Origin: Hericium rajendrae
Taxonomy: Eukaryota; Basidiomycota; Agaricomycetes; Russulales; Hericiaceae
Direction: 5' to 3'
Length of the DNA stretch: 64,000 nt
Assembly: GCA_033439255.1 (NCBI GenBank)
Contig: CM065889.1
Span: 1,240,001-1,304,000, forward strand
Positions 20,901-32,712 of the stretch are shown here, in pieces (the stretch's first letter is position 1; each line of letters begins with the position of its first letter). The translations under genes were made by a program, and so were the position numbers. The notes under the pieces are model-generated. The model was given only the letters and a program-made list of their open reading frames with translations. It did no database searches and was not told the origin of the DNA.

Positions 20901-23272
20901 ATGTCACCGTACTGAATTGCAAAGCTACCCTCCGGCTTTGTCTCGTACCAAGCATCGATCAAGGCCATGAACATAGTACGTTGCTCAATCGCCGTCTCCT
21001 GCTTACACGTCCCTGACACCAGCACAGGAGCCAACGAGTAGTTTGTGCTCGCAAAGGGCGCTACTGCAGCAACAGTCGCCTCCTTCGCACGGTGAATATC
21101 GCCAGTCTCGAGTGCCCCCTGGATGACGCGCAGCGTGTCAATGGACGTGACTTCAAGATCACAGCAAGCCGAATGTTCTCGGCACATGCCCACCACAGTG
21201 TTTCGCCCAGCATCATAGCGAGGCCGCTCATCCAATGCGATGTTATCGACCATCACAGACCATCCGCGCTTGGGTGAAAGGGTCCCAGTTTCGCTTCGCC
21301 AAAAGAAGCCGGCCTTTGCAAGGACGTCCATGTTCTGCCCGATCTCGAGTACTGTAGGCTTCGCCAACGATGGGAGAATCTTGGGAGATGGTGCGTGTTC
21401 GTATACTGAATTAATGTTCGGGAGATCTAATGACTTGTGTATCGCATAGAGCAGCTTCGGTCCACCCAGTGTAAGAACCATTTTCGCCACCTCAAAGTTC
21501 CTCTTCTACGAATCAAAGGTGAGCCAAGTATACCTCCCACGATGCGCAATAACTTACATTGAAGCTTTTCACATGATAAAGGGACTTGCTGGCACGTTCG
21601 ATCCGCGACAATATCTCTTTCGGACCACGATTACTCCTCAACGCTACGGCAACCAGACGAGCGACAGATGGAAGGTCGCTCATTGCGATCGCTGTAACGA
21701 TTCGCTTGTGATCGCTGATGCGAGTTGACAGCGTGGCGATCTTCCGGTCCATGTTTAAAGCCTACGAAACTCATGTGAGTAATGGCCTACATCTGTCCCT
21801 TGCGTTGAGACTCACCTTGAGCTTCATTTCATTCTGTTGCTCTACCTTCCTCGCTAATAGCTGACAGAGCTGATCGAAGGTATAGAAACGGTAGTTTGTT
21901 GACTTCGGGACTGTCTGCGCTGCACGTTCACGAAGCTCTTGCAGTTCTGCCCCATCATGCAGATTACTGCAGATAGTGCAAGCCTCTCGCGGCGCCCTGG
22001 GAACGTGAGTACAGTTCTTGCTGCGGATACGGAATGTTGATCCATTCTGACCAATACTGACAAAGATATAGGACAGATTCTTGAACTGGTGTAAGTGCCA
22101 CGGGTACTTCGTCCATATGCTTCCTGACCAGACTAACACTACTCCTGGGCAGGGATTATCATCGAAAACTGCGAGATCAGCACGCGAAGCCTTTGGGCTG
22201 TCATCAGGTGTCGTCAGATCAACCAGTTCGGCACCCAGTAACAACGACCGAGGACTATCGGGAGCGGGCGATAGGGACGCATGTGGCGTGATCTTCGCTG
22301 TCAACGAGCGTGCGGTTCTGAGCGCATGGTCATTGGACTGTGCTGCGAACATGTCCGTGAGCTTGAGTTGCTTCTTGTCTGCAAGCTCATGCTTCTTCGC
22401 ATCTTCAGCCTGTTTTGCGAGCTTCTTGCACGCGCGCCCGCCAACGTGTGCAATGACAGCATGCATGGATGTTCCCTCGCCAAGATCAATCACTTTTCCG
22501 CAGGTAGGGCAAGCTTTGCAGCGAATGGAGACCGTTTTATTAGCGCCGCGTTGACGAATCTGCCAGAAGACACCGTCCGCGTCTGCATCTTGTTCTCCAA
22601 GGAGGACAAGGCCTGACTCGGAGTCCTGCGAGCTCGGCCCATCTGCATCCACATCATTTGCTGGATAGACTGAACTGTGAGTGTATTCGTCAACGTCAAT
22701 GTCAGATGTGCTCATCGCATCAGCGCCAGGTATGCTCATCGCATCGTCATCGCTCGCGCTCGACGATCCTTGCTCGTCTCCTTCATAATGCCCCCATTCG
22801 GCATATTCGTCCCAGTCGTGGGCTTGACTGAATGTGTCGTACACGTTGTCCGACTGTTCGGTATCCAAGAAGCCATTGTTCGGCATTGCGTGGGCTGGCT
22901 AGGTGTAGTCGTTCGTACACGGTGTTGGCAACGACGATGACTTAGGTACTCAGTATTGTCTCGAAATGGGACATCTCGGCTATGGGGGCAGTGAAGTACT
23001 AGTGACGGCTTACACTCCAGCGCGCATGCCCAGAACAACAATAAACGTGCAAATGAACCTCAATCCAGACTGACTTCACCGAATTTCGGCCACAAAATTT
23101 TCGTCATATTTTCCCCAGATTGAGCACAATTACATGAAAATTCAGCCCCAAGCCATAGTTACACTTTTTTGTTTAGTTGTGTACAAAATATGAAATCTGG
23201 CCATCGGGGGGGGACCACCCCCCCCACCCCCCCGGGCCTCGTGTTTGTAAAATATTAATTTGGGGCCTCTTG
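17950..23272 (-). mobile_element. P-element-like DNA transposon, 5.3 kb, apparently complete
   Basis: Inverted ends: both start CAAGAGGCCCCA and carry ACACGAGGCCC about 28 bases in, with C-rich GACCACCCCCC tracts just inside. The 8-bp direct repeat AGCGCGAG at 17942-17949 and 23273-23280 is perfect. It encodes one five-exon transposase with no stop or frameshift. 8-bp duplications fit P, hAT and KDZ elements; the transposase motifs favour a P-like type. Confidence 0.9.
18147..22886 (-). CDS. P-element-like (DDE) transposase, about 1,506 residues
   Basis: Exons 22886-21816, 21761-21558, 21505-20719, 20659-18696 and 18641-18147 total 4,521 nt, exactly 1,507 codons, all in phase. A further 45-nt in-frame intron near 18885-18930 is possible. 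Domains: acidic N-terminus; a zinc-finger-like cluster (CPTCGKV with H and C about 30 residues later) near residue 145; a catalytic core with LDERPRY near 517, VATDGDATYRAALHF near 631, DLKHKVK near 681 and GSDRLESEFGNYRT near 848; and a C-terminal zinc finger (YCGFC, CPLC, HIKDKHPH). The D, D and E spacing and the D-x-LE-x-x-FG-x-x-R motif resemble P/THAP9-like transposases; exact superfamily needs a profile search. It is the only intact large transposase in the window. Confidence 0.8.
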
Positions 23273-23280
23273 AGCGCGAG

Positions 23281-23488
23281 AGCTCGAAACGTTCGTATCA
23301 TAAGTCTATAGAGTTAACAATTATTAGCACTCGAGCAATAGACGGATTAAGAGATAAAACTTACCGCGCGAGAGCTCGAAACGTTCGTATCATAAGTCTA
23401 CGAGAGTTAGCAATTATTAGCACTCGAGCAAGTAGATGGATTAAGAGATACTTACCATGCGAGAGCTTGAATTATCCATGCTATGACT
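23281..23488 (-). other. Further tandem microexons of the accessory gene
   Basis: The remaining 25 nt of the split microexon (23281-23305), an intact 33-nt copy (23365-23397), and a related longer exon starting at 23456 (minus-strand reading SHSMDNSSSRM at its end). Introns between them are near-identical to each other. Confidence 0.7.
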
Positions 23489-25393
23489 CTGCTGGGGCCC
23501 TTGAATGTTGGCCCCGGCAGCTGTTGCTCTCTATAGTCAAAGAATCAATGTAGTATATTAGTTAGTGCAGATAACGCGGTGATAATAAAACGTACTGTAC
23601 AAATGGAACATTGACATACCGTTGCATTCTCGAATGGCGTGGCATTCCCCGACTGCCTTACGGATGCGTGACCTTAAGAAGAGATATCAGTATTGCATGG
23701 CACAGCTACAAAGACATATAACGTACCTGGCGCGACGAGATTGTGATCGGACGCAACGAGATCGGGATTTGAGGAAAGACGTGGTGTATTCTGCTTGTGG
23801 AACACCAATAACGGCATTGACACAGCACGAGAGCGTTTAGTAGTGTCCCGCACGGCTTCGGGTGCACGGGACGTGGACGCGGAGAGAGACTTGCCGGGGG
23901 GGCAAACTGAGGGCTTACTTGGCGTGAAAGCTGAGCGTGGCCCCGCAGGAGCCACGCGAGGATTGGATATTGCATATGAAGAAGCCAATTGCGGCTTTGA
24001 ATTGGAGAGACACGATGTCGAACGGGAGGTGCTGGCCAGGTTGGACGAGGGGGGAACGATTTTCAAAGCAGGCTTGAGGGTGCTTGTGGGTGGGGCCAGC
24101 CCAAAGCGGACACCTGGCTGAGGATTGCTGCGGGAGTGGGGAGTAGGTGTGATGGGGCCGAGATTCGTGGACGAGAACGAGCCGATCGTCGAGGAACGAT
24201 AGACGGCCGCAAGGCTGGACACCTGCACACGATAACGAACGTAAGTCAGCTATGAGACAAGTCACGATGGAAAAAACGACGCACCTTTGCTGATTTACCA
24301 CTCAGCGCACCCACACCACCATCTGCGCCGACCTCCGAGTCCTCTTCGTCATCGAAAACGTCGGTGGGCTGCTGCTGTTGCACGACGTCGTCATCGAGCA
24401 CCCGAACGTGTCGCGGGATCTTGGATTTGTCGACTTTGTCGCGCCAGTCCGATAGTAACCCGGCCTTGACACCCTTGGAGGCGAGATTTTGAGACCTATG
24501 GACATGCCGGGGGATCATAGGGAGGGAGAGGACAAAGGAACGAGGAAAAACGAGTAATAAACATGAGAGTGAGTACATAGGCGCTGTGTTACGAGTTAGG
24601 AAACAAAAACTTACCCATCAGACTGCCCGAATAAGGCATCCTTGCCTTCAACACATTCCCTGCTCGCCTTTATCGTCTCCCTCCATTTCACCTTGCCTTT
24701 GCCCCCCTTTGCTCTCCCTTTTCCTTTATTCTTCGTTGTTCCCTGCTTTCGCCCGATCTCTTTCGTGCTCGCTCGGACATCTTCAATGTCCATCTCAACG
24801 TCTTCAGGGGGCTGTCGGCTGTTATCGCATCCATCAGTATCCATCGGGTCGTACGTGGAGTCTCGGTCGTCACCCGTGTTGTCTGGTAGAAGGGTCAGCG
24901 AGGTACGTCGCATACCATCTCAATTGTTGCGAAAGGACTTACCTTCGGCTTCGGCTTCTCTCCTCCATCTAGCTTCCCTCTCCCTGTCATTGGCCATTAT
25001 CTCATCTATATCCATACTTATCTTCTCCAACTCCAACTCCCACTTCGTTGTCTGCGCGCGCGAGAGCCTCAAATTCCTGTCGCACTCGTCCTCGTCCTCG
25101 TTCACCTCTTCCGACTCTTCCTCTTCTTCGCGCCGCATAAGAGCTTCCTGCGAGCGAGTCAAATTCGACTCTGCAGGAGGCATCTCCTCGTCGCTATTGT
25201 CCGTCTCCGTCACGCTATCGTCCTTGTCTAGTTGAGCTGGAACGTTGTCGCGACCTTCCGGCTGCTCCTCGCTCGCAGCCTTGTCTGGCTGGCTCGTTTG
25301 GTCCGCGAGGTTTGCTGAGGTCGTGTGAAGGTCTGTTAGAGTTTGTAGGTGAGTAAAGTCAAGTCGTAGATAATTATTCGTGCGTAAACTGAC

Positions 25394-25626
25394 TGTTGTT
25401 GTTACTTCCAGTGCCTTCTTCCCTGCTCGACTTCAAGTTTCTTGTTCCGCTGCGTCCGGAGCCCTTCTTCTCGACGCCATCTGTCGAGACAATCAACGGT
25501 GAGTAACTGTAGGCTCGAGATATGAACACGACTAACCATTATTGATACTTGCAGTGTTCTCGCCTGCCTTGCTGGTACTCCTTGTGTTCGTAGCCCCCTT
25601 TCGCACCATCTTCTGTTCGACAACAT
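25394..25626 (-). other. Second pair of duplicated in-phase exons
   Basis: Exons 25626-25537 (90 nt, DVVEQKMVRKGATNTRST then SKAGENTASINN) and 25480-25394 (87 nt, DGVEKKGSGRSGTRNLKSS then REEGTGSNNN) share phase, start and end motifs, and similar introns. Exon duplication is therefore a general habit of this gene. Confidence 0.65.
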
Positions 25627-26151
25627 CTGTCGAGCAAGTAAAGGTAAGTTGTTAGAGTCAAAAAGTGCGAAGTATTGACTTCACTAACCGTTGTTGGCCT
25701 TTGCAGCCCTTCCCTTCCCCTTCCTCGAGCTTCCCGCTTCCGTCGCCTCGGATTCGTGAACTTGACTACGCTGTTGCGCGCGCGTGGTCTCGATAACAAC
25801 TTGAACCCGCGGCACTTTGGTTTGAACACGCCGTGGGGGTCTGGCTGCTTCCTGAGCAGATTGAGCATCGGCGGCGAGCATAGTCTGCTCGAAACGGCCA
25901 ATCCGTTCAGCTGCCTCAGCCGTGTGCTGTTGAGCGGCGAGTTCTGCTTCTTGTCGAGCCTGGCGCTGGGCCTGCGTGTTGCGTGCAGGTGCCTTCCTCT
26001 TGGGTGCTGTCGAGCCACGTCGCTTCGCGCTCGTGTTTGACACGGGAGGGGGATCCGGTTTCGATCTCTTTGGCTTCTTCTTGGGTGGTGGAGGAGGTAG
26101 ATCCTCATCAGAGGTAGGTGGGTCATTAGCTCAAGACCGTGTGCGCCTCAT

Positions 26152-26571
26152 GCTGACTGGAGAGTGTGTTGTTGGTAGGTGTCGAAGTCACGTCACGTCT
26201 TAGCGAGTCGTGCTGTGGTCAGAGTCGCGCCGTGCCCAGAGTCGCACCGTGCCCAGAACTAAACTGATTTGGCTTCGGCTTGTTGCGGCAACGGCACAAC
26301 TTGAAGTCCCTTCAAGCTCACTTCTCCCTCTGGTTGCTTTGCGGGCTTGTTCATTGCTATTTGACACTGCTGGCCTATCTTTGAACAATTTTGCCTGTTG
26401 ATTGACTTTGACTGTGTGCTATTGATATAATTGCTTTGTGATTGACTCGGTGATTGGACTTGTTAATTGTGATTGAATCTGCGGGTGGGCTTGCCTTCGA
26501 ACAATATTGCAGCCTGATTGACTTTGCGAGTTCAGCTCTGAACATCTAGGCTTATTGACTATTGAACTATT
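26152..26571. promoter_or_regulatory. Shared divergent promoter of the Plavaka genes
   Basis: The 420 bp between the ATG of the accessory gene (minus, 26151) and that of the transposase (plus, 26572). It contains a GTGCCCAGAGTCGCACC-type short repeat and the alternating TTGATTGACTTTG segments near the transposase start. No TATA box is obvious. Confidence 0.5.
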
Positions 26572-29566
26572 ATGGCTAGAGGTCAAGGCTCTCGCAGAAT
26601 CTATAAGCCTCGCTCTGTGGCATGTCCATGTCCAGATTCATGGAGATGTCGAAGAGGCTTTGTCTCTTATCGTGGCTTACAACAGCATATGCTTGCTATC
26701 CATCCAACAGATATGCAGCCTAATCAAAATATTCCTTCTGCACATGTGACTCCTGCTGTGACTCCGCTAGCTGCAATGCTTGATCTACCAACTTCATCTC
26801 GTAATGCCAGTGTTGAGGATGCTGATGATGATGATGATAATGATGATGCATTTTCAAGAGCTAGCACTCCAAAGTCTATGCATAGACTTGATGATGGATC
26901 TCAGACACTATTGCATCCAATTCTTGATGGCACACCATGTGATGAGCTTGGAAATGATTTACCACCTGGTGCTCCTCCTGCAGATCTACCTGAGCCAAAA
27001 TCAGCAGATGATTGGTTTCCATTTCGAGATCGTGTGGAATATATGGTTGCAGATTTGCTTTTTTGTCGTGGACAAACATCTGCAGACTTTAATGATGACT
27101 TGATGCATCTCTGGGCTGCACATAATAATGTTGATCCACCTTTTGCAAACAATGATGATCTATTAGAAACTATTGATGCTATACCATTGGCAAATGCACC
27201 TTGGCTATCTTTTATAGTAAAATATAAAGGGCCTATCCCAGAACATAACCCACCTGAATGGATGCTTACTGAATATGAGGTGTGGTATCGTAATCCAAAA
27301 TCAGTGATTAAAAGTCAACTTGCAAATCCTGACTTTAAGAATGAGTTTGATTATGCTCCACGGCAGGATTTTAAGGCCAATGGCAAAAGAAAATGGACAG
27401 ATTTTATGTCTGGAAATTGGGCATGGCATCAGGCAGACAAAATTGCTGAAGATCCAGAAACTCATGGGGCTATGTTTGTGCCTATCATCTTAGGCAGTGA
27501 TAAAACAACTGTGTCTGTTGGTACAGGAAATAATGAATATTGGCCACTTTATGCATCTGTTGGCAATATTCATAATAATGTTCGTCGTGCTCATCGTGAT
27601 GGAGTTAGCATTGTTGGATTTTTATCAGTTGGAAAAACAGATAGAGAATGGCCAAAGAATATTGAATTTCAACGATTCAGAAGACATATGATGCATGAAT
27701 CTTTGAAAATAATTCTAGAGCATCTGCAGCCTGGATTGACTGTACCAGATATTGTTCGTTGTCCTGATGGGCATTTACGTCGAGTCATTTATGGTATTGG
27801 TCCATTTATTGGTGACTATCCTGAGCAAGTACTTATGGCATGCATTGTTAAAACTTGGTGTCCAAAATGCACATGCCATCCAAAAAATCTTGATGGTGGT
27901 GATGGTATAAGGCGTAGCCATGAATATACAGATTTGCTTATGGAAGAGGTAGACATTAAAGCACTTTGAAAAGAGTTTGGTATTGTGCCAGATATTATGG
28001 TATGTTACTACAAATTATATATAATTTTACAATATCACTAACTTTGAATCATAGCCATTTACACATTATTTTGAACGAGCAGATATTCATGAACTTTTAG
28101 CACCAGATCTTCTTCATCAAGTAATCAAAGGCTCATTCTATGATCATGTGGTTCTTTGGATAGAAAAATATCTTATTAAAGTGCATGGGCCAACTGCTGC
28201 AGATAAAATCTTAGCAGATATTGATCGTAGAGTTGCTGCTGTTCCATCATTTCCTGAGCTACGTCGATTTCCTGATGGACGTGGATTTGGACAATGGACT
28301 GGAGATGACTCCAAAGCTTTGATGAAAGTTTTTCTCCCTGCTATTGCTGGCCATGTTCCACCACAAATAATGCGAGCTACTCGTGCAATTATAGATTTTG
28401 CCTATATGGTACGAAGACCTATGATTGATGAAGAAACATTGGATACTATAGATAATGTTCTCAATATATTTTATGAGGAACGTGAGATTTTTGTGGATAG
28501 TGGTGTTTGTCCCAATGGCATTTCACTTCCTCAACAGCATTCAATAAAACATTACAGACCTTTAATTGAGAACTTTGCTGTGCCTGGTGGTCTTGATTCT
28601 TCTATCACAGAGTCTAAACATATAAAAGCTGTAAAAGAACCATGGAGACGTTCTAGTAGATTTGAGGCTTTAAGTCAAATGCTACTCACCAATCAGAGAC
28701 TTGACAAACTTAATGCTTGTACTGTGGACTTTATTGAACGTGGAATGCTAGACAAGCCTTTAGGTTACATACCACCAACACAGTCAGAAGATCTAAGAAA
28801 TGAGGAGCCTGATGAGATTAATGATGAAAATATAGAGCTTCCAAATTATGGAGTAGCTGAAGGCCATAATATTGTTGCTCAAGTAAAGTTTTCCAAATGT
28901 CGCATAATTGGATATCCTCGAAGATTGGACAAACTAGCACAAACACAAAATCTTCCAAAATTTTCTACACTTATTCGTCGCTTCTTATTTGATCAGCTTT
29001 ATGGAACACCAGAGCTCACTTCTATGAATGTTGATCTAAATGCTTGTCCACCAGCACCTTATAAAATTGATGTATTTCACTCTGCTATGGCAACATATTA
29101 TGCTTCCAGTGATATATCAGGAACAACAGGCATGCATCGTCATCGTATTTATTCATTACCTCACTGGCGTAGTGGACCTGCTCGACGTGATTGTGTCTTT
29201 ATTCAACATGATCCAGATTTATCAGGAATGCAGGGAATTTATGTTGCACAAGTTAGAATGTTTTTCACCTTTACATACAACCAAATAGTCTATCCTTGTG
29301 CACTGGTGAAATGGTTTGTACCTATTGGAGATACTCCTGATTCAGACACAGGAATGTGGATTGTAGAGCGAGAGATAGATGAACAGGGTCAGGATGTAAT
29401 GGCTGTAGTTCATCTTAACACAATCTATCGAGGAGCACATCTTATTGGTGTATATGGGACTGAATTTCTTCCTACAGATTTTAAACATACTTACTCATTA
29501 GATGCATTTTCTTGCTTCTATGTAAACAAATATTCTGATCATCATGCTTATGATTTTGCCTTTTAA
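26572..29566 (+). pseudogene. Plavaka transposase (one premature stop)
   Basis: Exons 26572-27999 and 28055-29566 (55-nt intron, GTATGT to CATAG) give about 979 codons. The N-terminus has a C2H2-like finger (CPCPDSWRCRR, LQQHMLAIHP). Family hallmarks follow: MFVPIILGSDKTTVSVGTGN, YWPLYASVGNIHNNVRRAHR, IVKTWCPKCTCHP, ADIHELLAPDLLHQVIKGSF, FPDGRGFGQWTGDDSKALMK and SSITESKHIKAVKEPWRRS. These define the Plavaka branch of CACTA-type DDE transposases. A TGA at 27967-27969 replaces an expected tryptophan (IKAL-stop-KEFGIV), a single G to A change from TGG. Otherwise the frame is complete. AT-rich codon use differs clearly from the neighbouring KDZ and P-like genes. Confidence 0.9.
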
Positions 29567-30457
29567 ATATTTTGTTCTTTTGTTCTTTTGTTTGCCTTTA
29601 ACTCTATTGTACCTTTAGAAATAGTATTTGTATTTTGTATCCATCTATATATATTGGTTGGTGATTCTGTATATATTAGTTAATGATTGTAAGATAGTTG
29701 ATAAAAGACTGAGAGTTTTTGTAGAAACTTTTTCAATTCTGGTGATTGCTGACATCCTACTGAGATCATCTGCAAATAATGTAAATGTCTGATCAGCTTT
29801 CACATTTTCTAAGAGAATACTGAGAGTTTTTGCAGAAACTTTTTAATGCTGATGATAGCTAATATCTTATTGAGATCATCTACAAGTAATATAAATTTCT
29901 GATTGGCTTTCATTTTATCTGCAAGGATGTTGAGAGTTACTGCAAAAACTTTTTCAATTCTGACATTAACTGATGCTTTGCTGATAAATATGTATAAATC
30001 TGCAGTAATCTTATTATATAATGTATCAGCTTCTGATGTATCTGATTACTATCTGAAATTTTCTAAAATTCTGAACTATTGCTGAGACATTTCTTATCTA
30101 ACTTTGAGTACTTATTTGAACTAACTTTTATCTGATGTTAACTGATAAATTTCTGTGACAAACTAATAGTAATCTGATTGCTAAAGGTATTTCTGATATA
30201 TTTGTTTTGAAACTGTATACTTCTGATATTGTCTGATAATATCTAATATATCTCTGATAAATTGACCTATTTCTGACTCTATCTGAGCAGATCTGATTAT
30301 ACTCTGCATATATCTGACATTATCTGATTGTTACTGCATAAAATGTGTCAGATTGAAAAAATGATCAGCTGATGCAGACAAATCAGAAGCTAACAGATAT
30401 CATCAGATATATGCAGCAACATCAGGTCACTGCAGAAAGTTTTGAAGGTTCCTGATG
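29567..30457. repeat. Right subterminal region of Plavaka
   Basis: AT-rich, no gene. Dense TCTGATA/TATCTGA motifs and two longer repeats around GAGAGTTTTTGCAGAAAC (about 29710-29950), ending in the right TIR. Confidence 0.75.
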
Positions 30458-30514
30458 AGGTTTGTTCGATTCACTATGCATATATGGTCGTCTACTAACA
30501 TAACCGTATCACAG

Positions 30515-32712
30515 ACTAGCATCTGTAACTCCCAATTTGCTGCGCTCCTCAAAGCAAATACATTGAAGACTGCTGGGTACATCACGTCTGGTGTTGGTGC
30601 TGCTGTGTGTGGGCGCCATTCGTTTGTGCGCAAGCTTGGTGTCGCTGACCTTCAAAAAGGTGAGAAGTGAGTGCTTACCTTACTTTATATGAGTATGATG
30701 CTGATGCATATGTTAGGTATGTCACGATGGACTACATTGCCCTCTCTTCTACAGCTGGCTTGGAGCACAGGCGTCACGGCTTCATTTATGATATTGTGTG
30801 TCAGTGGTCGAAGTGATTGATCCCTCGCATGCTTCAATTTCCACAAAGCATGCAGTTCGACCCACAGGAAATCCAAATTCGAACAGCAATTCCTAAGTTT
30901 CATCTCCCGGCCCATGGTGACTCCTGTCAATCGGTGTACTCGCTCAACTACATGCATGGTGCAGGTCGTTCATATGGCGAAGGTGTCGAATTGGAATGGG
31001 CCCATATCAATGGTGTCACTGTGAGCACTAGGGAGATGGGTCCAGGTGCACGTCATGAGGTCCTGAATGACCACTGGAATACGTGGAACTGGAAAAAAGT
31101 GGTGAATTTTGGTACGTTGCATTATCTTCAGCTCATGTTGTTCTTGTTAACACTGTTTATAGGTACTCTCTTCGAGAGGAACTTGCGCGAAGCTATTATG
31201 TGGAGTGTGAAGACTGCGCGGACATTTAACGACTACCATAAGACCTTCCCGGCGGAGGTGACCGACGGCTGGTTAGCGATGGTGCTGGCTTGGGAGAAGA
31301 ACAAAAAGAAACCCGATCCCTACGCAGAGCCTAAGTCCAGTAAGTCTCTCGCTTATGTGATGCCTCATGTGTACTGATGACGCACTACAGGCCTTACATA
31401 CAACGCCGTGAAGGCTCAGTTGCAGAAAGAAGACGAGGAGGCCACTGCGCTGGGTCGGTTATCAGTGCACAAGCTGACGCCTGCTGTGTTTCTGCAGACT
31501 GGTCTGGAGCTCGAAGATCTACAGTAAGTTTTGCTTATCTGTCTTGTGAGAAGGTTGTGCTCATAGTCTCGAAGGCGATCCTTGAAGCATTGAGTGGAGT
31601 ACATCAAGTCGTCGTCTGCAATGTTCGAAATGTCGGAGATCAGGAAGAAGCATGTCGCGCTGATGCATCGCATTATCTTGTGGCGATCGGCCCAAGATAT
31701 TTATATGCCCACTGTCGCCGCACTACGCACCTGGTCTCCGACGATCTCTGGCTTGCATGAAGAGATCAATGACGACGAGGACAACACAATCGACGATGCT
31801 TCGAAAGACGTATACAGCCCCGTGCAGGATGCTGAGAACATGGAATTGTTCCTCCCTTCTTCATTATCATCCCCCCACCATATCGGCGACAGCATGCAAG
31901 TGTTGTGTCAGATAGAGCTCCACCTTCACGAAGCGCAAGCGGACGACGCTCTGGATGATATCCGTCGCCTTAGGCGGACGATGCAGTCTGTCTATGACTT
32001 CAAGTTCCTCAACGTTTCTGGGACTGGGAACAAACCAAACACGTGCGTTCACACTGTGTTTGATCAACTAAATGCTCGCATTCGTCGGACTCATGCACGG
32101 TACAACTCCGCCTACGGAGCTCTGCTCGCACTGGAACCAGGTGGCCGCTGGAGTGTGCGCCTGCGCAAGTCGAAGACGGATGACATTCGAGGCCCGGGTC
32201 GTGAAGAGGACGAGCGCAGCGAAGGGCAGTGTGAGCCGTCGTGGATCTGGCTCACCCCCAAGGTGCCATCCAGTGAGGATGAGGATGGGTGTGAGGAAGT
32301 CTTCAATGCCAGCTCTCAGGTTGAATGGGCGAAAATGCGTGCTTGGTCGCTTCGGTGGGCAGAGGAAGTCGCTGCGATCCAAGAGGAGATGGGTCGTGTT
32401 CTGTTATCTTTCGAGTCGGATGCAAGTAACTGGCGCCGATGTGCGACGAATCGCATCCAGGCCGATATCGGGCTGAGGAGTGGGCTCATGGCATACACAG
32501 TGAAGAAAGCTGCTATGAAGGAGGCTCTAGCTGTTTTGTTTGCACACCAATGGCTCCCGCTCCTCGACAGCTTCAACTTGGAGCCACCATGGACCCCGCG
32601 CTATCGTTCTCCACTGCCATCCTCGACATCGACGATATTCTCATCTGCATTTCCTACATCTCTGTTTGTCATTTCGAGAGATGGGGACGCTGCTCAAGAC
32701 GATCTTGGTTAG
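30515..32712 (+). pseudogene. KDZ transposase, part 3: catalytic C-terminal half
   Basis: Exons 30515-30666, 30717-31111, 31163-31339, 31391-31523 and about 31575-32712, all phase-compatible. The intron before 30515 begins right after the Plavaka duplication. Motifs: GAAVCGRHSFVR, LQKGEKYVTMDY, IYDIVCQWSK, PKFHLPAHGDSC, YSLNYMHGAGRSYGEGVELE, then WAHINGVTVSTREMGPGARH, the last two including the family's catalytic glutamate block. The C-terminus has DALDDIRRLRR and EEVAAIQEEMGRVLLSFES. Breaks: TGA at 30814-30816 (after CQWSK) and an apparent TGA at 31591-31593. Parts 1-3 together are one KDZ transposase of the usual length for the family. Confidence 0.85.

Larger units (their letters stand above)
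16711..26151 (-). pseudogene. Plavaka-linked accessory gene (unknown function, many exons)
   Basis: Reading right to left, the ATG at 26149-26151 gives MRRTRS and then TGA (26131-26133), after which the frame stays open (ANDPPTSDEDLPPPPPKKK). Exons include 26133-25689, 25626-25537 (90 nt), 25480-25394 (87 nt), about 25330-24950, 24913-24613, 24490-24290, 24220-23730, three 33-nt microexons, 17800-17480, 17430-17220, a 17.1-kb exon, and 16990-16711. The N-terminal half is charged and low-complexity. The C-terminal half has LPPGTQDRFSKEYVPRWQDF, LKQRSYDWRSKF, PAIGALALTTSAVERAY and WITTTQEWV, matching a family highly amplified in agaricomycetes. It is divergent from the transposase and may be a DNA-binding partner like TnpA; that is inference. 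The premature TGA and the P-like insertion disable it. Confidence 0.65.
15845..30457. mobile_element. Plavaka (CACTA-like) transposon, 14.6 kb, carrying a P-like insertion
   Basis: The inverted ends CATCAGGAACCTTC and its complement (about 25 bp, continuing AAAACTTTCTG) are flanked by AG on both sides (15843-15844 and 30458-30459). Both subterminal regions are dense in TCTGAT/ATCAGA motifs, as in CACTA elements. It contains a Plavaka transposase (26572-29566, plus), a divergent accessory gene (16711-26151, minus) and a later P-like transposon (17950-23272). Without that insertion the element is about 9.3 kb. Removing the whole element restores the KDZ exon-intron junction exactly. Confidence 0.9.
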
